Positions 17,558-26,150 of a stretch of DNA of 64,000 nucleotides are shown here, piece after piece (within the stretch, counting starts at the first letter, position 1; each line of letters opens with the position of its first letter). The position numbers and the translations under genes are program-made. The stretch spans positions 2,125,199 through 2,189,198 of the forward strand of contig NZ_FOJF01000001.1 of NCBI RefSeq assembly GCF_900110995.1. The letters run 5' to 3'. The notes beneath the pieces were generated by a model. The model saw only the letters and a list, made by a program, of their open reading frames with translations. It was not told where the DNA came from and searched no databases. Origin of the DNA: Chitinophaga sp. YR573. GTDB lineage: Bacteria; Bacteroidota; Bacteroidia; Chitinophagales; Chitinophagaceae.

Positions 17558-17926
17558 TTATGAGAAGGCGATAAATTCACCAAACTCTTTCTGTAATTCA
17601 TTATATAATTTCCTGAATGTATGCATGCGGTCATTCAGCGTTTCAAGGCTATCAACCGGCCTGTCATCATGTAATACAGGTAGTGTGCCATTGATCTTTT
17701 TTGCGGATTGTTTGAGGTCGTGGCGCATTTCATCAGCAACTTCCATCTGCCGGATAAACTGATTCTGAAAATGTTCAATCTGAATGCGGTCATCATCATC
17801 TGTAGTGCGTAATACCGCCTGCTCAAGCTGGCTACGCATAGACCGGAGGGCATCCCTTGCAGATTCTACTTCTGCCTTCCAGTCATTAATCTGTTCAAGC
17901 TCTGAGATTTGAGCGGAAACTTCCAT
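17558..17926 (-). CDS. Small coiled-coil protein of unknown function
   Basis: 122 residues from ATG 17926; a further 12 residues upstream are possible but hydrophobic and unlikely. The protein is charged and almost all helical (EQINDWKAEVESARDALRSM, FIRQMEVADEMRHDLKQSAK), with heptad-like spacing and no signal peptide, Cys or membrane segment. I do not recognise a family; it is probably a cytosolic helical-bundle protein. It converges with the reductase gene, with only 5 bp between the two stop codons. Confidence 0.65.
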   Translation of the reverse strand: MEVSAQISELEQINDWKAEVESARDALRSMRSQLEQAVLRTTDDDDRIQIEHFQNQFIRQMEVADEMRHDLKQSAKKINGTLPVLHDDRPVDSLETLNDRMHTFRKLYNELQKEFGEFIAFS

Positions 17927-18028
17927 ATGTATTGATTTTAGCGTGAATGATAAGAAAAACAATCTTTCGGTCGCAAATACAATAGCCTGTTAGTATGTAT
18001 TTCTAAGTTACAAACCTTTTTACAATTA

Positions 18029-18070
18029 ATAAAAAAGGGTTATCACCGGACTGCGCTGTGATAACCCTTT
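18029..18070 (-). terminator. Intrinsic terminator of the pirin gene
   Basis: Arms AAAGGGTTATCAC (18034-18046) and GTGATAACCCTTT (18058-18070); on the minus strand the stem is followed by a T-run. It lies 32 bp after the pirin stop codon. Confidence 0.88.
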
Positions 18071-18101
18071 ACAAAATAAATTATACATCCAAATTATCTC
18101 A

Positions 18102-18812
18102 TTAGTTCATTGGAACATCTATCAACAAAAACTCTGCTGCTTTAAGTGCCCTCACCGTCACCTTATCAAAATCTGTTAACCCAATAGCATCGCGGCGTTG
18201 CAGCACTTCTCCGGCTACTTCCACTTCTCCTTCCAGCACTAATAAATAACTTCCCTGCTGTGCCATTTTCGGTACAATGTCCACGGAATTACCTACATCA
18301 AATTTCCCTAATGAAAACCATGCATCCTGGTTAATCAGTAAAGCCCCGCTTTCTTGTTCCGGAGACACCACTACCTGTAATTTATTATTCCTTTCCGCAG
18401 GCTCAAATGCCTGCTGTTGATACCTTGGCGTGATATCACGTAATTTAGGGAACACCCATATCTGTAAAAAGCTGACAGGATCCGTTTTCGATGCATTAAA
18501 CTCTGAGTGCGCAATGCCTGTACCAGCGCTCATGATCTGTACTTCATTTGTACGGATCACTTCATGCCTGCCTGTATTATCGCGGTGTTCCAATGCACCA
18601 TGTAAGGGAATGGAAACTATTTCCATATTATCATGCGGATGTGTGCCGAAGCCCATTCCGCCTTTCACCATATCATCATTTAACACGCGCAATGCGCCGA
18701 AATGAATACGTTCCTCATTGTAATAACCTGCAAAACTGAATGTGTGATAACTCTGCAACCAGCCATGATTTGAAAAGCTCCGGGACGCTGCCCTGTGAAT
18801 GATCTTTTCCAT
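18102..18812 (-). CDS. Pirin family protein
   Basis: 236 residues, usual for the YhhW type. Pirins are cytosolic bicupins; some oxidise quercetin and others act as redox-linked cofactors. The N-terminal cupin has the metal motif FGTHPHDNMEIVSI (His-x-His, then Glu) and a later His in GTGIAHSEFNAS. The opening RAASRSFSNHGWLQSYHTFSFAGY is the pirin signature. The second cupin is metal-free, as is normal. It has its own terminator and is next to osmC on the same strand, suggesting a stress-protection neighbourhood. Confidence 0.93.
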   Translation of the reverse strand: MEKIIHRAASRSFSNHGWLQSYHTFSFAGYYNEERIHFGALRVLNDDMVKGGMGFGTHPHDNMEIVSIPLHGALEHRDNTGRHEVIRTNEVQIMSAGTGIAHSEFNASKTDPVSFLQIWVFPKLRDITPRYQQQAFEPAERNNKLQVVVSPEQESGALLINQDAWFSLGKFDVGNSVDIVPKMAQQGSYLLVLEGEVEVAGEVLQRRDAIGLTDFDKVTVRALKAAEFLLIDVPMN

Positions 18813-18924
18813 AACAATATCTCCTTTTTTTCTACTATAAAGGTCCTTATATATTGTTACACAGAGAATGGATGGATTAAAGAAAAGAGTGGATAATTTG
18901 AAGAAAGGTTAACCTTTTTTTAAT

Positions 18925-18953
18925 ATAAAAAAGGGAACCAGTTGGTTCCCTTT
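18925..18953 (-). terminator. Intrinsic terminator of osmC
   Basis: Arms AAAGGGAACCA (18930-18940) and TGGTTCCCTTT (18943-18953), then T-rich sequence on the minus strand. Confidence 0.85.
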
Positions 18954-18961
18954 CAAATTAT

Positions 18962-19372
18962 TTATGCCAGTTTAGCATCCAGTGTAATCTCTGCGTTCAG
19001 CAGTTTAGAGATAGGGCAATTGTTCTTGGCATCTTCTGCCAGTTCAGCAAATTTGTCCTTTTCCAGTCCTGCTGCTTTTACTGTTACTTCCAGGTGACTG
19101 CTGGTTACAGCGCCATTATCCAAAGTAATAGTCGCTTTTGTATCGATGTTCTCCGGTGTGAAACCAGCGCCGGATAACAGGAAACTCAGCTTCATGGTAT
19201 AACAGCCCGCATGTGCAGCGCCTATCAGCTCTTCCGGGTTAGTACCAATTCCTTCTTCAAAACGGCTCTTGTAAGAATAAGCAGTGTTGCTTAATACGCC
19301 AGACTGGGTGCTTACAGTGCCTTTCCCTTCTTTGCCGGTACCTTGCCAGTTAGCAGATGCAGTTCTCTTCAT
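18962..19372 (-). CDS. osmC: OsmC family peroxiredoxin
   Basis: 136 residues. OsmC-type enzymes reduce organic hydroperoxides with a reactive Cys pair. Both are present: IGAAHAGCYTMKLS (peroxidatic Cys 57) and KNNCPISKLLNAEI (resolving Cys). The catalytic Arg/Glu context FEEGIGTNPEELIGAAHA is also in place. Length and order match the OsmC subgroup (starting KRTASANWQGTGKEGKG) rather than Ohr. It is an independent unit with a terminator. Regulation is not visible. Confidence 0.93.
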   Translation of the reverse strand: MKRTASANWQGTGKEGKGTVSTQSGVLSNTAYSYKSRFEEGIGTNPEELIGAAHAGCYTMKLSFLLSGAGFTPENIDTKATITLDNGAVTSSHLEVTVKAAGLEKDKFAELAEDAKNNCPISKLLNAEITLDAKLA

Positions 19373-19483
19373 GATTAAATTTTTTTGTATGGATTAAAGA
19401 ATATGAGCATTGATTAGTGCCTGAAATTACTATTTCTTTTTGTCTCACAAATAAACACGTTACGTAGATTTTTCTCCACACGC

Positions 19484-19514
19484 AAAAAAGCCGGATGAAT
19501 TACTTCATCCGGCT
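19484..19514 (-). terminator. Intrinsic terminator downstream of yceI
   Basis: Arms AGCCGGATGAA (19489-19499) and TTCATCCGGCT (19504-19514), with T6 after the stem on the minus strand. It lies about 145 bp after the yceI stop; nothing else is evident in the gap. Confidence 0.8.
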
Positions 19515-19657
19515 ACACTATCTCTGGCAATCAATCCTTCAACAGGTTTTCACTCCACACCATTGCGTTAATATTATTCCGTTTCCCCCTATTGCTATTG
19601 ATTCCTTATCCTGTCTGTTGTTTTGTAGCTGCAATGGTTATCGCCAGAAAATCCGCC

Positions 19658-20185
19658 TTACGCCTGTTTCACTAACTGCACACTAGCCTGCAATTTCACT
19701 TCTTCGCCCAGCATCACACCACCGTTGTCTGTTATTGCGTTGAATGAAACACCAAATTCCTTTCTGTTTATCTTTCCTTTTACTTCAAAGCCTGCCTTAG
19801 TCTGACCGTATGGGTCTTTCACAATGCCGCTATATTCTACGTCTAATGCTACTGGTTTAGTAACACCGCGCATAGTCAGGTCACCATTTATTTTCAACGT
19901 TTCGTTATCAACTTTCTTTACAGAAGTAGATACGAAAGTAATTTTAGGATACTGTGCTGCATGGAAGAAATCTTCCGCCTGCAGGTGCTGATCGCGGTCT
20001 GCATTCTTGGTAGTGATACTTGCTACATCAGCTTCAAAAGTAATTTTAGCATCAGTAAAATCATCACCTGCTGCTTCTACAGTTGCATCGTATTTACCGA
20101 AATAACCAGTCACATTAGTGATCATTAAATGCTTAATCTTGAATTCTACATCGCTGTGAGTTGAATCAATTTTCCAGGTTGCCAT
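19658..20185 (-). CDS. YceI family protein
   Basis: 175 residues. YceI proteins are lipocalin-like barrels that bind isoprenoid quinones or similar lipids. Family motifs: WKIDSTHSDVEFKIKHLM, TNVTGYFGKYD, NADRDQHLQAEDFFHAAQYP, KITFVSTSV, GDLTMRGVTKPVAL and the end GVMLGEEVKLQASVQLV. There is no signal peptide, so this copy appears cytosolic, unlike E. coli YceI. A pair of 21-bp direct repeats lies upstream (20306-20347), between it and an AraC gene on the same strand, which may regulate it. Confidence 0.93.
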   Translation of the reverse strand: MATWKIDSTHSDVEFKIKHLMITNVTGYFGKYDATVEAAGDDFTDAKITFEADVASITTKNADRDQHLQAEDFFHAAQYPKITFVSTSVKKVDNETLKINGDLTMRGVTKPVALDVEYSGIVKDPYGQTKAGFEVKGKINRKEFGVSFNAITDNGGVMLGEEVKLQASVQLVKQA

Positions 20186-20305
20186 GATTTTAAGTTTAGT
20201 GTTTTAAGTTTTTTAATTTTATTGAAGGAGGTGATATTGATATGCTTTCAGGATTCGCAGACAGCAGGGAAATAATCCCATAACTATGCCAGCTACCCGG
20301 TCTCC

Positions 20306-20347
20306 TCACATTATCTGTTGTCACTTTCACATTATCTTCTGTCACTT
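20306..20347. promoter_or_regulatory. Tandem 21-bp direct repeat, candidate AraC operator
   Basis: TCACATTATCTGTTGTCACTT (split as TCACATTATC plus TGTTGTCACTT) at 20306-20326 is followed at once by a second copy at 20327-20347 that differs at two or three central positions. The 21-bp period equals two helical turns, as for AraC-family half-sites. CAAAATTA at 20361-20368 reads TAATTTTG on the minus strand, a possible -7 box for yceI. Confidence 0.5.
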
Positions 20348-20430
20348 CCGAATTACAATACAAAATTAACTGTTGCAACAAATATTAGGAATGGATAAAA
20401 AGACTTTAGTGGTGGACTATTTTTTGGGGG

Positions 20431-21330
20431 TTACACATTTGCCCGGGACGCTTCCTTAAATTCGGAAGGCGTTTGGCTGGTGTATTTCTTGAAAAAGCGG
20501 CTGAAATAATGGGGATCTTCAAAGCCCAGCTTATAGGCTATCTCTTTTGCGGAAAGGTCTGTATTGTATAAATAACGCTGCGCTTCGAGGATAACGCGGT
20601 TCCGGATATGCTCTCCTGCCGTGATACCAGATAATTGTTTGCTGATCTCATTTAATAGCACAGGCTTAATATGCAGTAAAGCAGCATAATCCGATACATT
20701 CTTTAATATGGTATATTTCTCTTCTATCAGGTTTTTAAATTGCAGGAACTGGGAACTGTTATGTGTAGCATGCTGTTCCGGGGTGGCCACCATGCTGCTT
20801 CCCTTTATACGGGAGGCCAGCACCAGGAAATAACGCAACAGCCCGTGTAAAGCGGTTTCGTATTCAGTAGCCTGCTCTGTCACTTCCTTCATCATCATAT
20901 GCACCAGCATATCAAACTCCTTTTCCTGTTCCGGGTTAAGGCTGATCACACTACTGAACTGGTTATTGAAGAACAGGGCAGAATTAATGCCCATCAGGGT
21001 GGCTGACTGATCTTTCAGACACATAAAGGTGTCCTGAAAGGCAATCATATACCCTTCCACCTTCTCACTAAACTCCATTTTATGTACCTGGCCCGGGGCC
21101 AGGAAGAAAAGCATATTCTTTTTTACCGCATGAGTAACCGTATCTATGGTATGCTGCACCTGCCCTTTCTTAATCCAGTAGATGGTATAGAAATCGTGGC
21201 GATGCGCAATGCCATTCTGGGCAAAGAAACCATTTCCCAGTTCGCACAGACCGGACACTACAAACTTAGGGTCTGTATGTACATATTCCGGTAAGGAAAC
21301 TACTTCTATATGGTTTCTTTTTTCACTCAT
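20431..21330 (-). CDS. AraC family transcriptional regulator with cupin-like sensor domain
   Basis: 299 residues. The N-terminal AraC-type cupin (about 35-150) includes NGIAHRHDFYTIYWIKKGQV and LFFLAPGQVHKMEF. The C-terminal double helix-turn-helix (about 200-299) includes ISKQLSGITAGEHIRNRVI, ILEAQRYLYNTDLSAKEIAY and LGFEDPHYFSRFFKKYTSQTP. The start ATG overlaps the scpA stop by 4 bp, so it may be translated together with scpA. It is upstream of yceI on the same strand, with a tandem repeat between them; yceI is the likely target. Confidence 0.92.
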   Translation of the reverse strand: MSEKRNHIEVVSLPEYVHTDPKFVVSGLCELGNGFFAQNGIAHRHDFYTIYWIKKGQVQHTIDTVTHAVKKNMLFFLAPGQVHKMEFSEKVEGYMIAFQDTFMCLKDQSATLMGINSALFFNNQFSSVISLNPEQEKEFDMLVHMMMKEVTEQATEYETALHGLLRYFLVLASRIKGSSMVATPEQHATHNSSQFLQFKNLIEEKYTILKNVSDYAALLHIKPVLLNEISKQLSGITAGEHIRNRVILEAQRYLYNTDLSAKEIAYKLGFEDPHYFSRFFKKYTSQTPSEFKEASRANV

Positions 21331-22121
21331 TCGAAAACACCGGCAATTTCTACTTCCCGGTCTTCTGGTTCTATATAATCGATGATAAAATTATTACGTC
21401 CTTCTCCCACCATAATCCCCAGGTACTTCATCTGCACCAGTTCCAGCATACCCAGGAACAGGAATATCGCATGTACACGGTCCTGGCAATGATCGAACAT
21501 CTTCTCAAATGACATGGTTTTCTCCTTGCTGGCCAGCTCTATCATGTATTCACGGGAGCCTTCCATGGTATAATCGTACTTATATACCACGTGCTGGGGC
21601 TTGTTATCCCGCTGCTTCACCCTTTGCATCACCTTTTCAAAGGTTTTGGTCAGTTTGAAGAGTGTAAGCGTCTGTACCTCAGTACCTTCGCTGGTTAACT
21701 CACCAATGGAAGCCAGTTCTTTGGCAATATTTCCACGTTTCACCTGCAGCATACGGTCGGCTTCTTTTTCTGCCAGTTCTGCCGCAGCCTGTTTGAAACG
21801 CTTGTATTCCATGATCTTATCTATCAGTTCCTGCCGCGGATCTATCTCAATACCCTGCTCATCCAGCTCCTTACGCGGAATCAGCATCTTGGCTTTGATA
21901 CGCATCAGGGTAGATACAAACAGTATAAACTCACTGGCCTGCTCAATATTCAACTGTTCCAGGTGATGGATATAAGTCAGGAAGTCCTGTGTAATGGTAT
22001 TGATAGGAATATTATAGATATCAAGCTCATCTCTTTCTATGAAGAAAAGCAGGAGATCAAATGGTCCCTCAAACTGGGGAAGCTTTATTTTGTAACTATG
22101 ATCATTCATATAATGGTGCAA
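21327..22121 (-). CDS. scpA: Segregation and condensation protein A
   Basis: 264 residues; ATG 22109 (MNDHSYKIKLP) is an equally good start. ScpA is the kleisin that bridges SMC heads in the bacterial condensin. The N-terminal kleisin signature is clear: LPQFEGPFDLLLFFIERDELDIYNIPI, followed by ITQDFLTYIHHLEQLN and ASEFILFVSTLMRIKAKMLIP. The C-terminal winged-helix region includes VHAIFLFLGMLELVQMKYLGI. The expected scpB is not adjacent. The stop overlaps the AraC start by 4 bp. Confidence 0.95.
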   Translation of the reverse strand: MHHYMNDHSYKIKLPQFEGPFDLLLFFIERDELDIYNIPINTITQDFLTYIHHLEQLNIEQASEFILFVSTLMRIKAKMLIPRKELDEQGIEIDPRQELIDKIMEYKRFKQAAAELAEKEADRMLQVKRGNIAKELASIGELTSEGTEVQTLTLFKLTKTFEKVMQRVKQRDNKPQHVVYKYDYTMEGSREYMIELASKEKTMSFEKMFDHCQDRVHAIFLFLGMLELVQMKYLGIMVGEGRNNFIIDYIEPEDREVEIAGVFE

Positions 22122-22152
22122 AGGTTACCAAAAATAGGCAAAATCCCGCTCA

Positions 22153-23100
22153 TCAGAACTTTGCCGTAAACCCGACGCCGATAACTTCTTTTATTTGCAG
22201 TCGTGGTCCCATTACACCCGTTTTCGGGTTTGCAAACACTTTTACATCATCATCATAGATCATATCCATAGAAATATTGGCAGATATATACTTATTTACC
22301 TGCAAATTCAGGCTATTAGTCCAGAACACATCAATATTCTGTGGATTATGTTTATAGTCGGAGAACAGATCACACCTGGTTTTGTACACGATATTCTTCG
22401 CAATCTGGGTTACCCAGTTAAAGGAGAAATAAGCACCAAACTCAGATTTAACATGTTTACCGGTATCTACTCCAAATGCAGCCTGTGCAGCCAGATGGTC
22501 ATCCATCACAATTACATAACGGGCCGTTACAGGAGATACGAATACAGATAACTGGTCATTGGGTTTAAAATCAAGACCGGGAGAAAACAGCACATAGGCT
22601 GGCGCCATAAACCGGGATACCAGTTGTGGTTTCGATGTATCAGATGCGTACAGGTAACCATCCGTAAACTGTGAACGGAAATCTACCAACGCACTCAGGT
22701 AAAGGCTTTTGGCAATTTCATACCCGTATTTGGTAGTAAGCCCTATACGGTCATCACTCTTACGACCACCTAAGCTGGTGGTATTTACATACCCGTAAGC
22801 CAGGTCGATCACATTATCCCAGTTATGTTTTCCGTTCCTGTAATAGGCAAATGCACTGAATGCAGATGCTACGGAAAAAGAGAATTTATCACCCCCCGCA
22901 GCCCAGTTGGTCAGCGTTCCCTGGTTTACATTCAGGTTGAAAATAGCACCTTTCTTCCAGGGGAAGTGGGTTGTATCAATGGCATCCTTCTTTATCTTAC
23001 CGCTGGCTTCCTCTCTGGAAGTTTTCATCCAGTCGCTCTGCGCATGCAGCATACCAAAACATAACAAAAAGCAAATAGCAGTTAAAATGGATTTTCTCAT
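22153..23100 (-). CDS. DUF3078 domain-containing protein
   Basis: 315 residues with a signal peptide ending LHAQ. DUF3078 proteins are predicted Bacteroidota outer-membrane beta-barrels. Seen: the family-typical NVNQGTLTNWAAGGDKFSFS, then aromatic-girdle strands, WDNVIDLAYGYVNT, SDDRIGLTTKYGYEI, LYLSALVDFRSQF, and a C-terminal IGVGFTAKF strand ending in Phe. Function is unknown. It lies about 30 bp upstream of scpA on the same strand and has its own -7 box, so it may lead an scpA/araC transcription unit. Confidence 0.88.
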   Translation of the reverse strand: MRKSILTAICFLLCFGMLHAQSDWMKTSREEASGKIKKDAIDTTHFPWKKGAIFNLNVNQGTLTNWAAGGDKFSFSVASAFSAFAYYRNGKHNWDNVIDLAYGYVNTTSLGGRKSDDRIGLTTKYGYEIAKSLYLSALVDFRSQFTDGYLYASDTSKPQLVSRFMAPAYVLFSPGLDFKPNDQLSVFVSPVTARYVIVMDDHLAAQAAFGVDTGKHVKSEFGAYFSFNWVTQIAKNIVYKTRCDLFSDYKHNPQNIDVFWTNSLNLQVNKYISANISMDMIYDDDVKVFANPKTGVMGPRLQIKEVIGVGFTAKF

Positions 23101-23123
23101 TCGTATATAAATTGTCCCGGGCG

Positions 23124-23131
23124 CAAAAATA
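23124..23131 (-). promoter_or_regulatory. -7 promoter box of the DUF3078 gene
   Basis: The minus strand reads TATTTTTG, matching TAnnTTTG, 23 bp before the ATG at 23100. Confidence 0.55.
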
Positions 23132-23186
23132 GAAAACTAACTTATAATTTTCTCTGCCGCAGGATAAGTGGGGAATACAAACTAAA

Positions 23187-23621
23187 TCAGGCTCTCTTTT
23201 TCAGCTCATCGCGAATTTCCATGAGCAGTTTTTCCTGTGTGCTTGGTTCCGGAGCTGCTGCTGGTGCAACTTCTTTCTTACGGGTTAGACGGTTCATGAA
23301 TTTTACCAGCAGGAAAATACAAAAAGCGATAATAAGGAAATCAAATATACTCTGGATAAACGCGCCATAAGCAAATGCCGGCGCACCTGCTTCCTTCGCT
23401 TTTGCAAGCGAATCGAAATGCGATCCCTTACTATCATTTAACAAAAAGAACTTGTCTGTAAAATTCACACCACCGGTCACTAACCCAAGCACCGGCATTA
23501 AAATGTTCTCGACAAGGGAAGTAACGATCTTACCAAAGGCAGCACCGATGATTACACCGACAGCCAGGTCCATTACATTACCTTTTGTTGCAAACTCTTT
23601 AAATTCTTTGATGAATGACAT
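23187..23621 (-). CDS. mscL: Large-conductance mechanosensitive channel
   Basis: 144 residues. MscL forms a pentameric pore that opens under membrane tension during osmotic down-shock. Seen: the amphipathic N-terminus [22 protein letters not shown]1 [20 protein letters not shown], a periplasmic loop, TM2 [22 protein letters not shown], and a Lys/Glu-rich C-terminal bundle ([17 protein letters not shown]). The length is typical. It is a single gene on the minus strand. Confidence 0.97.
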   Translation of the reverse strand: MSFIKEFKEFATKGNVMDLAVGVIIGAAFGKIVTSLVENILMPVLGLVTGGVNFTDKFFLLNDSKGSHFDSLAKAKEAGAPAFAYGAFIQSIFDFLIIAFCIFLLVKFMNRLTRKKEVAPAAAPEPSTQEKLLMEIRDELKKRA

Positions 23622-23695
23622 AACAATGCTTTTTTAAGGTGAACAAAACGATTCGCTAAAGTAATAAATATTATAATTATCTCATTATTAGAAGA

Positions 23696-24442
23696 TTATT
23701 GCTCCAGCTCAGGGTATTTCATTTTGAATGATTTCAGTGTGTCCCGCAACGTTTTCGCTACTACGTATTCCTTATACCAGTTATGGTCCGAAGGCACTAT
23801 TATCCAGGGTATTTCATTACAGTTCTCAAAAGCATCTTCATACACCTTCATATACTTTTTCCAGAGTTTAGCCTCCGCCTGATCATTCTTGTTATACTTC
23901 CACATCTTACGCGGATTATTAATCCGCTCCTGCAATCTGATACTTTGCTCTTCCTGTGATATATGCAGGTAAAACTTTAAAATCGTGGTGTTATTGTGTT
24001 GAGTTAGTAAACGTTCAAAATCATTGATAGCATCCATTCGTTTATGCGCCGTCTTATCATCGATCCATTTATGCACCCGCTGCACCAGTATATCTTCATA
24101 ATGAGAGCGGTTAAATACCTGGATCATTCCCTTTGCCGGTACATGCCTGTGTATACGCCACAGGAAATCATGATCTGCTTCTTCCGGTGTAGGTGCCTTA
24201 AAAGATTGTACATCTATCCCCTGTGGATTCATACGGCTCATCACATGATTTACCAGTCCATCCTTACCACTGGCATCCATCCCCTGCAACACTATCAGAA
24301 CCGAATGTTTATGCTCTGCATATAACAGGTTCTGTAATTCATCCAGCTCTGCAAGAATCTCCTGTGTCTGCGCTTTTATCTGTTCCTTATCTATTTTCTT
24401 AGGGCCTGTTGTACTGATATCTGATAACCTGATCTTGCTCAT
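23696..24442 (-). CDS. Polyphosphate kinase 2 family protein
   Basis: 248 residues from ATG 24442; an upstream ATG at 24487 would add 15 residues without family similarity. PPK2 enzymes move phosphate between polyphosphate and nucleotides. Seen: Walker A variant VLQGMDASGKDGLVNHV near residue 50, SFKAPTPEEADHDFLWRIH, the lid module VFNRSHYEDILVQRVH, and Walker B-like region before FYLHISQEEQSIRLQERI. The single PPK2 domain with a short N-terminal stretch fits the class that uses polyphosphate to phosphorylate NDP or NMP. The nucleotide preference cannot be told from sequence. It is divergent from the EamA gene. Confidence 0.9.
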   Translation of the reverse strand: MSKIRLSDISTTGPKKIDKEQIKAQTQEILAELDELQNLLYAEHKHSVLIVLQGMDASGKDGLVNHVMSRMNPQGIDVQSFKAPTPEEADHDFLWRIHRHVPAKGMIQVFNRSHYEDILVQRVHKWIDDKTAHKRMDAINDFERLLTQHNNTTILKFYLHISQEEQSIRLQERINNPRKMWKYNKNDQAEAKLWKKYMKVYEDAFENCNEIPWIIVPSDHNWYKEYVVAKTLRDTLKSFKMKYPELEQ

Positions 24443-24550
24443 GATAGATGTTTTATGGTTTCCTAGTTCTAACAAAATACAAACCATAGTGTTCTTTTCA
24501 GCTAAAAATTCTCAATTTATACAGACCTTCGGGTCCCTAAATAATCAACC

Positions 24551-25420
24551 TTGAACCAACGTACAATTCACTGGACCATTTTTCTGCTATTGTCATTAAC
24601 CTGGGGTAGTTCCTTTATCCTGATGAAAATAGGTCTTGAAGGCCTAACACCTTACCAGGTGGCAAGTTTACGCATCCTGTCCGCAGGTATATCGCTGTTA
24701 CCTTTTTTCATAAAGTTTATCAGGCAAACACCAAAGAACAAAATTCCTGTTATCATCCTTTCGGGAATACTCGGAAACCTGCTGCCAGCTTATCTTTTCT
24801 GTATCGCAGAAACCCGTGTGGATAGTTCCCTGGCCGGTATGTTAAACGGCCTTGTTCCGCTGATGGCTATACTGGCAGGCTTCTTCATCTTCCACCAGAA
24901 AATTATAAAACAACAATTACTGGGTATCTGTATAGGATTCTTAGGGGTGATATTGTTGTTTACTGCAAATGGAATAGATGCCGGCTACTGGTACTATGGC
25001 TTATGGATAGTACTAGCCACTATTTGTTATGGTATTAATATCAGCCTTGTACATAATTACCTGAAAGGGTTCAGTTCCATGCAGCTGGGGGCTATAGCAC
25101 TGTTCTTCTGCGGACTCTTTGCTTTGCCTGTGCTGATCTATTCCGGGTTCTTTACTTTATTATCCGGGCCGGATATTCCGTGGAAGTCCATCGGGGCCAG
25201 TGTAACCCTGGGTATCATGGGTACCAGCGTAGCTTCTGTATTATTCTATGTCCTGATCAATAAAGCCGGGGGTATGTTTGCCTCTATGGTGACCTATGCA
25301 ATGCCTGTAGTGGCCCTGATATGGGGATTACTGTACGGGGAAAGTATTTCCTTATTCCAGGTAGGATGTATGCTGATTATCCTTGCCGGTATGTACCTGG
25401 TAAACAGGAAAAGGGCTTAA
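24551..25420 (+). CDS. EamA family (DMT) transporter
   Basis: 289 residues. The only in-frame start that keeps the first membrane helix is TTG 24551; a stop lies 9 bp upstream. Ten membrane helices are arranged as two EamA repeats: ..LSLTWGSSFILMKIGLEGL in the first and ATICYGINISLVHNYLKG in the second. The motif SLAGMLNGLVPLMAILAG ends repeat one. The family exports metabolites, often amino acids or nucleobases, but the substrate is unknown. A clean terminator follows. Confidence 0.9.
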   Translation: MNQRTIHWTIFLLLSLTWGSSFILMKIGLEGLTPYQVASLRILSAGISLLPFFIKFIRQTPKNKIPVIILSGILGNLLPAYLFCIAETRVDSSLAGMLNGLVPLMAILAGFFIFHQKIIKQQLLGICIGFLGVILLFTANGIDAGYWYYGLWIVLATICYGINISLVHNYLKGFSSMQLGAIALFFCGLFALPVLIYSGFFTLLSGPDIPWKSIGASVTLGIMGTSVASVLFYVLINKAGGMFASMVTYAMPVVALIWGLLYGESISLFQVGCMLIILAGMYLVNRKRA

Positions 25421-25427
25421 AATACAA

Positions 25428-25462
25428 ACTCCGTTAGAAGATAACTTCTAACGGAGTCTTTT
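25428..25462 (+). terminator. Intrinsic terminator of the EamA gene
   Basis: Perfect 13-bp stem with arms at 25428-25440 and 25445-25457 and loop ATAA, followed by CTTTTAAT. It also faces the end of frr. Confidence 0.88.
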
Positions 25463-25481
25463 AATAAGATCGTACAGATCG

Positions 25482-26045
25482 TTAAACAGTCATGATCTCC
25501 TTCTCTTTCTGTGTAAAATGTTTATCGACCAGGTCTATAAATTTATTGGTAAGTTCCTGAATATCAGCTTCCGCATCTTTAGCAGTATCCTCACTTAAGC
25601 CATCTTTCTGCAGTTTCTTGATACCTTCAATAGCATCCCTGCGGATATTCCTGATAGCGATTTTAGCCTGTTCACCTTCACCGGCAGCACGTTTTACAAA
25701 TTCTTTTCTTCTTTCTTCTGTAAGCGGGGGCAGGAACATGCGAATGATCTGACCATCATTCTGCGGGTTAATACCAATATTGGAAGCTATAATAGCTCTT
25801 TCGATAGGTTGCAGCATATTCCTTTCCCATGGCTGTATGGTAAGGGTACGTGCATCCGCCACACTCACGTTAGCTACCTGCTGAAGCGGAGTAGGCGCAC
25901 CATAATAGTCTACCGTAATTCCATCCAGTATCTGAGGATTTGCTTTACCGGCCCTGATCTTGGTGAGTTCCAGTTCCAGGTGTCCTATAGCTTTTTGCAT
26001 GGAATCGGCAGCATCATCCATAATTAACGTTAGATCGTCTTGCAT
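25482..26045 (-). CDS. frr: Ribosome recycling factor
   Basis: 187 residues, standard length. RRF splits post-termination ribosomes with EF-G. Seen: ELTKIRAGKANPQILDGITVDYYGAPTPL, VSVADARTLTIQPWE, ASNIGINPQNDGQIIRMFLPPLTEERRKEFVK, and IRNIRRDAIEGIKKLQK. All are conserved. It sits alone, without pyrH beside it, which is a common partner in other bacteria. Confidence 0.97.
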   Translation of the reverse strand: MQDDLTLIMDDAADSMQKAIGHLELELTKIRAGKANPQILDGITVDYYGAPTPLQQVANVSVADARTLTIQPWERNMLQPIERAIIASNIGINPQNDGQIIRMFLPPLTEERRKEFVKRAAGEGEQAKIAIRNIRRDAIEGIKKLQKDGLSEDTAKDAEADIQELTNKFIDLVDKHFTQKEKEIMTV

Positions 26046-26150
26046 AGCAAAAAATAATTAAGTGCGTGCAAACCTACAGGATTTATCTGAAATTCTAAAG
26101 TCGGAACGACTCGAAGAATACCTTAACGGGTTACAAAATTAAGACTGGAA

